DNA from: an uncultured Chlorobiota bacterium
Lineage (GTDB): Bacteria > Bacteroidota > Bacteroidia > Bacteroidales > JAADGE01
Reading direction: 5' to 3'
Assembly (NCBI GenBank): GCA_947311125.1
Contig: CAMZKI010000102.1
Span: forward strand, 1-18,247
DNA length: 18,247 nt
Shown: piece by piece, positions 1 through 7,185 of the stretch
Position numbering within the stretch: the stretch's first letter is position 1
Layout: every line of letters begins with the position of its first letter
Program-made: the position numbers and the translations under genes
The notes under the pieces: model-generated
What the model was told of the DNA's origin: nothing
The model's input: only the letters and a program-made list of their open reading frames with translations
Database searches by the model: none

Positions 1-43
1 ATATCAAAATCAATAAAAAATAAATTACCAAAAATTTAAAGTA

Positions 44-1423
44 ATGAAAAAGATAAATTATATTACAATAGCATTAATTTTCTTTCTTTTTAGTGCAAAA
101 AATGTCTATGCACAAGAAGAAAGTAAATTAAAATTATCGGGAGAGCTGCTTACCGATCAGCGATTTTTATTAGAGTCTCCTAACGACTGGGCATGGAATG
201 AAAATCGTTTAACTTTAAAATTAGAAAAAAGAATAAACGATAATTCTAAATTTTACAGCGAAGTTTGGATAAGAAACATCGGTTTGCCTCAAGTTAACTC
301 ATCTGCAGACCTTTATAATAAAGGTATAATTGACCCCTATAATATGGAAATAAGAGAAGCTTATGTGCAACTATTTGGCTTTTTGACCAAAAACTTAGAT
401 GTTAAAATCGGTCGTCAACGTATTGTTTGGGGAACAGCCGATAAGCTAAATCTTACCGATAATTTAAACCCTTATGATTTTGAAGACGTACTTGACTTTG
501 GCCGTCATAGAGGTTCGGACGCAATAAGTTTTGACTATTATTTTGGTACAGATTTTTCTTTGCAGGCTGTTTATATTCCGTTTTTTCAACCGGCAAATAT
601 GCCTGTAGGGATATTTGGAACAGTATTATCCTCCGAAATGGAAATGCCGCCCGGCTTAACATTAAAAGATTTTGACAATCAAGTTAATATGCCGAAATAT
701 AATCTCGGAGAAAGTTCAACTGCCGGTATAAAATTTAAAGGTTTTGCTGCAGGTTTCGATTTTTCCTTAAGTTATGTTTGGGGCAGAGATGGTATGCCTG
801 TTAGCACCTACAACACTATTATACCGGTAGATTTGCAGGGAGGTGTTTCAGTTCATTCCGACTTGTCATTTTTCAGAACTCATATTTTTGGTGCCGATAT
901 GGCAGGAAGCATTGGCGGACTTGGTGTTTGGGCTGAGGCTGCTGCTTTTTTACCCGAAAACGAAGTGGTAATGACAAACGATTTATCGGCAATACCTTTA
1001 CCTCCGGGTGTTCCTTCAATAACGGATACATTAGTATTGAAAAAAGAGACTTATGTAAAATTTATTCTCGGTGCAGATTATAATTTTGCTAACGGAAGTT
1101 ATTTAAATTTTCAATATATGCACGGCTTTATTAACGAAAGAGGCAGTGATAATTTAAATGATTATTTCTTTCTGCGCTACGATATGAAATTTTTTGATGA
1201 CAAATTGCGATTATCTCCAATTAATGGCGGATATATTATATCTGATTGGGATAATATTTCAAATAATTATGCAGTAGTTTATGTGCCTGAAGTTGCGTAT
1301 ATGGCAACAGATGACGCAGAAATAACACTTTCGGCAGCTGTTTTTGATGGTAAAGGAGATAATTTATTTGCAAATTTTGTTGATTATAATATGTTGATGT
1401 TTAAAATAAAATATAGTTTTTAA
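44..1423 (+). CDS. Outer-membrane beta-barrel protein, DUF1302/porin-like
   Basis: This 459-residue protein has a classic signal peptide (residues 1-23, KK at the start, hydrophobic core, cleavage after VYA before QEE), so it is exported. The mature part is made of alternating polar/aromatic stretches like transmembrane beta-strands and ends in an aromatic residue (IKYSF), the usual C-terminal signal of outer-membrane barrels. A block at residues 123-152 (GRQRIVWG, then a D/N-rich stretch with LNPYDFED) resembles the strand-turn of DUF1302/alginate-export-type barrels; that family assignment is from memory and tentative. No plug domain or TonB box is visible, so it is more likely a porin or assembly barrel than a TonB-dependent receptor. 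Substrate unknown. The gene stands alone, with a stem-loop 23 bases after its stop; only 43 bases lie upstream in the window, so its promoter cannot be judged. Confidence 0.72.
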   Translation: MKKINYITIALIFFLFSAKNVYAQEESKLKLSGELLTDQRFLLESPNDWAWNENRLTLKLEKRINDNSKFYSEVWIRNIGLPQVNSSADLYNKGIIDPYNMEIREAYVQLFGFLTKNLDVKIGRQRIVWGTADKLNLTDNLNPYDFEDVLDFGRHRGSDAISFDYYFGTDFSLQAVYIPFFQPANMPVGIFGTVLSSEMEMPPGLTLKDFDNQVNMPKYNLGESSTAGIKFKGFAAGFDFSLSYVWGRDGMPVSTYNTIIPVDLQGGVSVHSDLSFFRTHIFGADMAGSIGGLGVWAEAAAFLPENEVVMTNDLSAIPLPPGVPSITDTLVLKKETYVKFILGADYNFANGSYLNFQYMHGFINERGSDNLNDYFFLRYDMKFFDDKLRLSPINGGYIISDWDNISNNYAVVYVPEVAYMATDDAEITLSAAVFDGKGDNLFANFVDYNMLMFKIKYSF

Positions 1424-1446
1424 TTTTCTTTAAAAATGTATTCCTG

Positions 1447-1494
1447 CTTTGTAAGTACATTGGCAGACTCTCTTTAGCCAGTGTACTTACAAAG
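1447..1494. terminator. 18-bp stem-loop downstream of the barrel gene
   Basis: Bases 1447-1464 pair with 1477-1494 over 18 positions, with a single G-U wobble (1460/1481) and a 12-base loop. It begins 23 bases after the barrel gene's stop. There is no T-run directly after the stem on either strand, so it is not a standard intrinsic terminator; it may protect the 3' end of the mRNA, work with a termination factor, or be a small dispersed palindrome. The pairing is directly visible; the role is inferred. Confidence 0.5.
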
Positions 1495-1537
1495 AGTTGT
1501 TGAAACTGTTTATAAAGCAATCAAATATTTTTTTGTC

Positions 1538-1562
1538 AGTTACTTAATTGTAACTATATTTA
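1538..1562 (+). promoter_or_regulatory. Candidate arfB promoter overlapped by a dyad
   Basis: A TTTG at 1532-1535 lies 19 bases before TATATTTA (1555-1562), a 7-of-8 match to the Bacteroidota TAnnTTTG element. The inverted repeat AGTTAC-TTAATT-GTAACT (1538-1555) sits between and partly over these elements, where an operator could sit. The element is only 3 bases from the arfB ATG, so a transcript from here would be leaderless or would start inside the gene. This makes the promoter call weak. Confidence 0.25.
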
Positions 1563-1565
1563 AGA

Positions 1566-1970
1566 ATGAACATAAGAAGCAGGGCATTTGAAAAAGAATT
1601 TAAATTCATAACTTCTCGCAGCAGCGGTAAAGGGGGGCAACATGTAAATAAAACAGAATCAAAAGTTGAGTTACGTTTTGATGTTTTTGATTCTGAACTT
1701 TTATCGGAAGATGAAAAAGAATTGCTTGTAAAAAAAGCAGGAAATAAAATAAATTCTGAAGGTATTTTGCGTATTGTTACACAGAAAGAACGCAGTCAGA
1801 TAAAAAATAAAAAAATTTGTATTGAGAAATTCTATGAGTTAATTGAAAATGCATTAAAAAAACCGAAAGAACGTAAAAAAACACGACCGAGTATAAAATC
1901 AATTTTAAAAAGATTGAAAAATAAAAAACAACATTCTGAAAAAAAACAAAGACGAAAAAAAGATTTTTAA
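1566..1970 (+). CDS. arfB: Peptidyl-tRNA hydrolase ArfB (ribosome rescue)
   Basis: ArfB (YaeJ) enters the A site of ribosomes stalled without a stop codon and hydrolyses the peptidyl-tRNA ester bond. The hallmark is present at residues 17-31: SRSSGKGGQHVNKTESK-like, with the catalytic GGQ at 23-25 as in class I release factors, followed by a beta-strand (VELRFDV). The C-terminal 35-40 residues are extremely rich in Lys/Arg; in ArfB this tail threads into the empty mRNA channel. At 134 residues it matches the family (about 140) and lacks the stop-codon-recognition domains of RF1/RF2. The start gives the usual short N-terminus before the GGQ domain. The stop overlaps by 4 bases with the stop of the convergent comB-like gene. 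Confidence 0.92.
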   Translation: MNIRSRAFEKEFKFITSRSSGKGGQHVNKTESKVELRFDVFDSELLSEDEKELLVKKAGNKINSEGILRIVTQKERSQIKNKKICIEKFYELIENALKKPKERKKTRPSIKSILKRLKNKKQHSEKKQRRKKDF

Positions 1971-2692
1971 AAGTTTAATAAAACAAGTTTGTCGTTTTGT
2001 AAACAGGGAATTTTGTCTGTTAAATTTTCTGTAAGACAATACTTGAAGTCATCTTCCAAAAAAGCAGATTTTTCTTTTAATCTCGGAGAATTTCCTATTA
2101 CAAAATCGTAAAAAGAATTTCCGGAATTTTTGTAAACGGTCAGCACCAAATTTGCAGCTTCGGAGGTCTCAAACTCTTTTTTTTGTAATAACAAATAAGC
2201 CAACCTGCCGGCAAATAAAGTATCTTCAATGTTTACGGTATTTTTCCAGCCGGAACAAAGAATTAAAATATTTTTATTTTGATTAGTTAAATAATTTGCC
2301 AGAGAAGATATATTTATAAAAGATCCTATAAGTAACTCAATTTCGGATAAGTTTGACTTTTTTACCAAATTAACGACTTGTGTTCCGTTGGTGGTCGTAA
2401 ATGCCAATTTTTGGTTTTTAATGCTCTCTTCGGTAAAGTTAAAGGGAGAATTACCGAAATCAAAACCTTCGAGTTTTTTTCCGTTGCGTTCTCCGGCTGT
2501 TTTATACCCTTTAGATTTATAAGACAAAGCTTCCGCTATTCCGGCAACGGGAATTATAAATTGAACACCGTTCATAAAAGCCGTGCATATTGAAGCACTT
2601 GCACGTATAGCATCAACCATAACAACCGTTGTGTTGTTTTCTGCATAAAAATGAAAAAGAGCAGGGGATAAGCAAACATTTATTTTATTCAT
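1967..2692 (-). CDS. comB: ComB-family 2-phosphosulfolactate phosphatase
   Basis: The 241-residue protein carries the ComB blocks: VDAIRASAS (26-34), GERNGKKLEGFDFGNSP (67-83), TTNGT (99-103) and a CSGWKNTVNIEDTLFAG block (146-162). Characterised ComB is a Mg-dependent acid phosphatase that converts 2-phosphosulfolactate to sulfolactate in coenzyme M synthesis of methanogens and sulfolactate formation of Bacillus spores. Neither ComA nor any other sulfonate gene is visible here, so the true substrate in this organism is uncertain; sulfonate or sulfonolipid metabolism is only a guess. It is the last gene of a minus-strand cluster, 37 bases after the O-antigen-ligase-like gene, and ends tail-to-tail with arfB (4-base overlap). 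Confidence 0.82.
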   Translation of the reverse strand: MNKINVCLSPALFHFYAENNTTVVMVDAIRASASICTAFMNGVQFIIPVAGIAEALSYKSKGYKTAGERNGKKLEGFDFGNSPFNFTEESIKNQKLAFTTTNGTQVVNLVKKSNLSEIELLIGSFINISSLANYLTNQNKNILILCSGWKNTVNIEDTLFAGRLAYLLLQKKEFETSEAANLVLTVYKNSGNSFYDFVIGNSPRLKEKSAFLEDDFKYCLTENLTDKIPCLQNDKLVLLNF

Positions 2693-2729
2693 TACTATAG
2701 GATTAAGACTGAAAAGTAAAAGAAAATAT

Positions 2730-4316
2730 CTATTTTTTCATATCATTATTTCCGAACAGAAAAAGAGATAAGAAAAAAGCGAAAAGCGTTGCACCCATCT
2801 GGGTTTCTAAAGTATCTTCGTTAAACATCGACAGACTTACTGTTATAAAGCTGATCATAAAAAGAAAATTGTTGTATTTTTTTGTTTTAATAATCGGATA
2901 AACGTAAGCTGCCAAAAACCACAAAAACCCAAAAAAACCAAAAGTTATAAAAAAGGTAATATATTGATTATGAGCCCTTAATCTGTGCCTTTCCGAAAGT
3001 ACGGACTTTGAAATTTTATACTGGTTCTGAAATTCGTCTTTAACGTCTCCGGTTCCTGTTCCGAACCAAAAATTTCTCTTTATAATTTCCTTTCCTGCTT
3101 TCAGAAACTCAAATCTCTGAGACAGAGACTGGTTTTCAGGGTTTCCTCCGGACGAATACTTTTCGTATTGCCATAAAAGCTCATAAATTTTGGAATATAC
3201 AGAATATTTTTTTTCAAAAATATAATTTGTCATTCCCGACTCTATATTTTTTATATCCTGTTCTGACAGTTTCCTGACCCCGCCTCTGTCTTTGCGTAAG
3301 TTTTTGGATGTAAGATATCGTATAAGGGTAAATTTTATTAATTGGTTTTTTCTGTCCCTTCCGTCATAATCAAAATTGCTTCGCTTGTTCCACTCATCCT
3401 TAAGCTCTTTTTCACAAATATAGATATACACAAAATGTCCGTTTTCCCTTTCTTTTGAGGAAAAATCATTAACATATTTGTTGCCCTCTTCGGTAAGTTT
3501 CTCTGTATTTTCCGGAATAATTTTATCGCTTTTATAAAACTTGTTTGCCGAATAATACAGAAAATACGAAATATAAAAAAACAACAATAAAAAAAGGGAA
3601 ATAAAAATAACTTTCAAATTTTTATATTTCTGTTTCAGCATAAAACTGAAAAAAGAATAAAAAAGCAAAGCAAGATATATTACCCAGCCCGTAACGGAAT
3701 GAAGTATAAGTATAAAAATACTAAGCCAAACAAAAGCAGAAAAATAAAATATCTTATATATCGGTTTCTCTCTTTCCGGACTTAAAACAGAGTAATAAAG
3801 CATCGAAAATGCGGCAATATTAAGCAGCAAAGCATATCTGATATGAGAAAATTTCCCTGCAAGTTTCTGATAATCTGTTATATGTTCACCCGTAAGACCG
3901 TAAATACCTGCAAGACCGTAAAGAGTTTTTAAAACAACAGATAATGTAAAAACTAATAAAATTAACTTAATATTTTTTGAAGAAAGCTTCGGAGAAGTAG
4001 CAATAACAATCGGAAATAAAAAAACAGGCAACTTAATTTTTAAATCATTTAGGGCATAACTGAAATTTTGTGTGTTAAGCAGTCCTGCAATATGCAGAAA
4101 AAAAATTGAAGCAAACAGCAAAACTTCCGGGTGTGCTTTAAGAATTTTTATTTTTTTTTTGAAATTACCTTCCGCTAACCAAAAAGCAAAAAGTCCAAAT
4201 TCCGACATACTCAATAAAAATCTCGAATGAGGAAAAACGACAACAAAAACTAATAATATTCCTGTATAAAAAAAGATATAATTTGCACGAAAAAATTTAA
4301 CGGCATTCAAAAACAT
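2730..4316 (-). CDS. O-antigen ligase (Wzy_C/WaaL-like) family membrane protein
   Basis: A 528-residue polytopic inner-membrane protein: hydrophobic segments fill residues ~10-255, then comes a large charged loop (~257-452), then three or so segments (~452-522). This is the WaaL/Wzy_C arrangement, in which the big periplasmic loop carries the catalytic region. The loop contains an RHRLRAHNQY block (443-452), whose His and Arg residues correspond to the position of conserved ligase residues, and GTGTGDV (419-425). A second well-ordered block (HFVYIYICEKELKDEWNKRS, 294-313) is, from memory, typical of Bacteroidota members. The substrate could be LPS core-linked O-antigen, a capsule or a glycoprotein glycan; no other glycan genes adjoin it. 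It lies 53 bases after the Crp-like gene and 37 before comB, so co-transcription is possible. Confidence 0.78.
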   Translation of the reverse strand: MFLNAVKFFRANYIFFYTGILLVFVVVFPHSRFLLSMSEFGLFAFWLAEGNFKKKIKILKAHPEVLLFASIFFLHIAGLLNTQNFSYALNDLKIKLPVFLFPIVIATSPKLSSKNIKLILLVFTLSVVLKTLYGLAGIYGLTGEHITDYQKLAGKFSHIRYALLLNIAAFSMLYYSVLSPEREKPIYKIFYFSAFVWLSIFILILHSVTGWVIYLALLFYSFFSFMLKQKYKNLKVIFISLFLLLFFYISYFLYYSANKFYKSDKIIPENTEKLTEEGNKYVNDFSSKERENGHFVYIYICEKELKDEWNKRSNFDYDGRDRKNQLIKFTLIRYLTSKNLRKDRGGVRKLSEQDIKNIESGMTNYIFEKKYSVYSKIYELLWQYEKYSSGGNPENQSLSQRFEFLKAGKEIIKRNFWFGTGTGDVKDEFQNQYKISKSVLSERHRLRAHNQYITFFITFGFFGFLWFLAAYVYPIIKTKKYNNFLFMISFITVSLSMFNEDTLETQMGATLFAFFLSLFLFGNNDMKK

Positions 4317-4369
4317 TTCAAAAACTTTTACCCGTAAGAATTAAAAAACCGGAAAAGGTTGCGGATATT

Positions 4370-5068
4370 TTATCCCAATCTGCTTATTCTTTTTAACATT
4401 TCCAAGTTTTCTACGGTAATACTTCTGCCGTATAAAGATATAACTTTTTCCTGTGCAAATGTAGAGAGAGTTCTTATAGCGTTGGACGTTGTCATATTAG
4501 ATAAGCCGGCAATATCTTCTCTTGATAAATAAACTTTTATTGTTTTACCGTCATCTTCAAAACCGAAAGTATTAATTAAAACGAGTAAAGATTCCGCGAG
4601 GCGTCCTCTGATATGTTTTTGAGTTAAAGAGACTGTCCTTTCGTTAGAAAAGCCTAATTCTTTTGCCAGTATTTGAATAACTCTTAAAGCAAAATTGCCG
4701 TTTGATTTTATCACCTTTTCCAAAATGTCTTTTTCAAGGTAGCAAATAACAGAGTCCTCTATAGCCGAAGCTGTTGCATTATAGCGTTCACCGGCAAACA
4801 ATGCTCTGAAACCTACAAAGTCTCCGGGCTTTTCCATTCTGATAATTTGATCTCTGCCCCCGACACCCTCTTTAAAAAGCTTTACTTTCCCTTCGCACAA
4901 ACAAATCATACCTACCGGCAAGTCTCCTTCTTTAAAAATTATTTCTCCTTTTTTATAAGACGTGCACTGCCTGTTTTCGTCAAAAAGTTTTTTTTCTTCA
5001 TCTTTAAGCAAGTTAAAAACAGAATCTTTAGACTCAGTGCAATTTTTACAAGTTATTTTTTCAGTCAT
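4370..5068 (-). CDS. Crp/Fnr-family transcriptional regulator
   Basis: The protein (232 residues) has an N-terminal cyclic-nucleotide-binding beta-roll (~30-115, with KGEIIFKEGDLPVGMICLCEG at 40-60 and PGDFVGFRALF at 81-91), a dimerisation helix (~115-150) and a C-terminal winged helix-turn-helix (~150-225; LSREDIAGLSNMTTSNAIRT at 181-200). The beta-roll lacks the canonical Arg-Ser cAMP motif, and the recognition helix lacks the Glu-xx-Ser-Arg of Fnr, so both ligand and DNA site are probably different. There is a CxxC (Cys7, Cys10) at the N-terminus and further cysteines at 35, 56, 58 and 109; this hints at a metal or redox sensor but is not the Fnr spacing. It is divergent from etfBA and heads a possible three-gene unit. 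Confidence 0.88.
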   Translation of the reverse strand: MTEKITCKNCTESKDSVFNLLKDEEKKLFDENRQCTSYKKGEIIFKEGDLPVGMICLCEGKVKLFKEGVGGRDQIIRMEKPGDFVGFRALFAGERYNATASAIEDSVICYLEKDILEKVIKSNGNFALRVIQILAKELGFSNERTVSLTQKHIRGRLAESLLVLINTFGFEDDGKTIKVYLSREDIAGLSNMTTSNAIRTLSTFAQEKVISLYGRSITVENLEMLKRISRLG

Positions 5069-5092
5069 TTTTCAGAAAAATGTTATAGAACA

Positions 5093-5100
5093 CAAAATTA
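5093..5100 (-). promoter_or_regulatory. -7 element of the Crp-like gene
   Basis: Read on the minus strand this is TAATTTTG, an exact match to the Bacteroidota TAnnTTTG element. It would place the transcript start about 18 bases before the regulator's ATG. No TTTG lies at the expected distance upstream, so only one half of the promoter is supported. Confidence 0.4.
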
Positions 5101-5204
5101 CTAATTTTTATTCAATATTTTATAAAATAAAAGGAAAATAGTAATAATTATGTTAAAATATTCTTTAGTTATCACAAAATTAAAAAACAAAAAACTTTAT
5201 AATC

Positions 5205-5241
5205 AGAAATTACATTTCTTTGTTCATATTTGTAAAGAAAT
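5205..5241. promoter_or_regulatory. Cluster of AGAAAT/ATTTCT half-sites upstream of etfB
   Basis: AGAAAT (5205-5210) is followed after 3 bases by its inverse ATTTCTTT (5214-5221), and after 12 more bases by AAAGAAAT (5234-5241), giving two alternative dyads sharing a middle half-site. They lie 30 bases upstream of the etfB -7 element and between two divergent genes, one a regulator. This is a reasonable operator candidate, but such patterns arise by chance in sequence this AT-rich. Confidence 0.22.
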
Positions 5242-5270
5242 TAAAATTTTAAATTTTGACAAAATTTTAT

Positions 5271-5278
5271 TATGTTTG
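5271..5278 (+). promoter_or_regulatory. -7 element of the etfBA promoter
   Basis: TATGTTTG matches TAnnTTTG exactly and would start a transcript near 5285, leaving a leader of about 50 bases before the etfB ATG. A TTTTGACA lies at 5254-5261, but its distance (12 bases) is shorter than the usual 17-23. Confidence 0.5.
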
Positions 5279-5333
5279 CATAACAAATTTACAAGCAGTA
5301 AAAATATAATTAATTAAATAAAAAACAAATAAT

Positions 5334-6083
5334 ATGAAAGCTCTCATTTGTATAGGACACGTTCCCGACACAACGTCGAAAATTAAATTTACCGATAATG
5401 ACACAAAATTTGATACTGCCGATATTAAATACATTATCGGACCGTATGAAGAATTAGCGTTAACAAGGTTGTTAGACCTGAGAGATGCAGGAACCGATAT
5501 GCATATAACAACCGTTACGGTAGGAACGCAAGAAACCGAACCCACAATCAGAAAAGCATTAGCAATGGGTGCAGACGATGCTGTAAGAGTAAATGCCGAA
5601 GCATCAGACAATCTGTTTATTGCAAAGCAAATTGCCGAAGTTTTTAAAAACGGAGACTATGATATTATCATTACAGGGAAAGAATCAATTGATTACAACG
5701 GCGGACAATTAGAAGGTATGATAGCCGAATTTTTAAACCTGCCCTCTGTTTCAGGAGCGTCTAAATTTGATATTGAGGGAGACAAGATTCTTCTTGAGCA
5801 GGAAATTGAGGGCGGAACATTGAAACTGGAAGCATCTTTTCCGTTTGTCGTAAGTGCAGGAAAAGGCTTTTGCCCCGAACCTGAACCGCGTATTCCGAAT
5901 ATGAGAGGAATTATGACTGCTCGCAAAAAACCGTTGCAAGTTGTTGAACCCGTTGATCAAGATGCGGTTACAGAAATTATAAAATATCACTTACCTGAGC
6001 CCAAACCGGCATGCAAGATGATTGATCCGGACAATGTTGAAGAGTTGGTAAGGCTTCTTCACGAAGAAGCAAAAGTAATTTAA
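5334..6083 (+). CDS. etfB: Electron transfer flavoprotein beta subunit
   Basis: EtfB is the small subunit of the soluble FAD-containing heterodimer that collects electrons from acyl-CoA and other dehydrogenases and passes them to a quinone oxidoreductase or, in bifurcating types, splits them. The 249 residues fit the family. Visible signatures are the N-terminal strand MKALICIGHVPDT, the nucleotide-binding GKESIDYNGGQLEGM (115-129) and the family signature around 184-203 (EPRIPNMRGIMTARKKPLQV). It is followed 30 bases later by etfA in the same orientation. Whether the complex bifurcates cannot be decided from the motifs seen, and no partner dehydrogenase adjoins. Confidence 0.95.
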   Translation: MKALICIGHVPDTTSKIKFTDNDTKFDTADIKYIIGPYEELALTRLLDLRDAGTDMHITTVTVGTQETEPTIRKALAMGADDAVRVNAEASDNLFIAKQIAEVFKNGDYDIIITGKESIDYNGGQLEGMIAEFLNLPSVSGASKFDIEGDKILLEQEIEGGTLKLEASFPFVVSAGKGFCPEPEPRIPNMRGIMTARKKPLQVVEPVDQDAVTEIIKYHLPEPKPACKMIDPDNVEELVRLLHEEAKVI

Positions 6084-6113
6084 TAAAACGTTCAAAATTT
6101 AAAATAAAAAATC

Positions 6114-7088
6114 ATGGCAATATTAATATATACACAAAATTACGACGGCAAATTTAAAAAATCTGTTTTTGAACTGGTAACTTACGGAGCTGCTGTTGCA
6201 AAAGAACTCGGAACCGAAGTTACGGCAGTTACAACAGGAAAACTTGATACAGAAACCCTGAAAGAACTCGGGAAATACGGAGCCGAAAAAATTATAACCA
6301 TTACAAACGAAGAGTTAAATGATTTTTCAGCACAAGCCTATGCTTATGCAATAGAACAGGTTGCAAAAAAAATTAATGCCGATTTGATAATATTCGGAAA
6401 TAATCCTTACGGAAGAGCAATTGCTCCGAGACTGTCCGTTAAACTTAATGCCGGGTTGGCTGCCGGAGTTACGGCTTTACCGTCTTCTGTTTCTCCTTTT
6501 ACCGTTAAAAAAAGAGTTTTTTCCGGAAAGGCTTTTGCAGATGTAGTTATAAAATCCGAAACCAAAATAATAACGTTAAACCAAAACTCATACAAAGTTG
6601 AAGAAAATCCCGTTGATATTTCCACAGAAGAATTTACGGCAGAAATTCCGGAAGGGGCTTATGCCGTTAAACCGATTGAAACTGTGAAAAGCAGCGGAAA
6701 AATGTCGGTAACGGATGCAGAAATTCTTGTTTCCGGAGGACGAGGCTTAAAAGGTCCCGAAAATTGGGGAATGATTGAAGAAATGGCAGAGATTCTCGGA
6801 GCCGGAACAAGTTGTTCGAGACCGGTTTCCGATTTGGATTGGAGACCGCACGAAGAGCACGTAGGACAAACAGGAAAAGTAGTTGCGCCGAATTTGTATA
6901 TTGCAATCGGAATTTCGGGAGCTATTCAGCACCTTGCCGGGGTAAACGGCTCAAAAGTAATGGTTGTAATAAATACCGACCCGGAAGCACCGTTTTTCGA
7001 AGCTGCTGACTACGGCATCATCGGAGATGCATTTGAGGTTGTTCCGAAACTCAATGAAGCATTTAAAAAGTTTAAAGCAGAAAATTAG
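6114..7088 (+). CDS. etfA: Electron transfer flavoprotein alpha subunit
   Basis: The 324-residue EtfA supplies the FAD site of the ETF heterodimer. The N-terminal domain (~1-190) has the ETF fold (LIIFGNNPYGRAIAPRLSVK at 91-110). The C-terminal FAD domain has the usual order of blocks: SGGRGLKGPENW (207-218), GTSCSRPVSDLDW (231-243), the EEHVGQTGKVVAP stretch (247-259) and GISGAIQHLAG (266-276), ending with NTDPEAPFFEAADYGIIGD (287-305). Length and motifs are complete. It is the second and last gene of the etf operon, closed by a strong terminator. Confidence 0.96.
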   Translation: MAILIYTQNYDGKFKKSVFELVTYGAAVAKELGTEVTAVTTGKLDTETLKELGKYGAEKIITITNEELNDFSAQAYAYAIEQVAKKINADLIIFGNNPYGRAIAPRLSVKLNAGLAAGVTALPSSVSPFTVKKRVFSGKAFADVVIKSETKIITLNQNSYKVEENPVDISTEEFTAEIPEGAYAVKPIETVKSSGKMSVTDAEILVSGGRGLKGPENWGMIEEMAEILGAGTSCSRPVSDLDWRPHEEHVGQTGKVVAPNLYIAIGISGAIQHLAGVNGSKVMVVINTDPEAPFFEAADYGIIGDAFEVVPKLNEAFKKFKAEN

Positions 7089-7111
7089 AATATAATATAC
7101 CTATAAATATT

Positions 7112-7145
7112 AAACCGTACCGTATTTTTGCGGTGCGGTTTTTTT
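7112..7145 (+). terminator. Intrinsic terminator of etfBA
   Basis: AAACCGTACCG (7112-7122) pairs with CGGTGCGGTTT (7131-7141) over 11 positions, one of them a G-U wobble, with an 8-base loop; a run of seven T begins inside the stem and ends at 7145. It starts 24 bases after the etfA stop. Confidence 0.85.
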
Positions 7146-7158
7146 CTTTAAAAAAGAA

Positions 7159-7166
7159 TATCTTTG
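7159..7166 (+). promoter_or_regulatory. -7 element for the DUF2520 gene
   Basis: TATCTTTG is an exact TAnnTTTG match, 14 bases after the etfA terminator and 19 before the next ATG. It would give a leader of roughly 13 bases. No TTTG at the usual distance upstream is seen, since that space is filled by the terminator. Confidence 0.45.
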
Positions 7167-7185
7167 TTTTATCAAAATTATTATT

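Noticed and set aside
4338..4356. Small AACC/GGTT hairpin between the Crp-like gene and the O-antigen-ligase-like gene as a terminator
   Set aside because: Only four base pairs with no T-run on the transcribed strand, so it does not support separation of the two genes.
5116..5129. 14-base perfect palindrome TATTTTATAAAATA in the regulator/etf gap
   Set aside because: It is made only of A and T in a region that is almost entirely A and T, so it is not distinguishable from chance as an operator.
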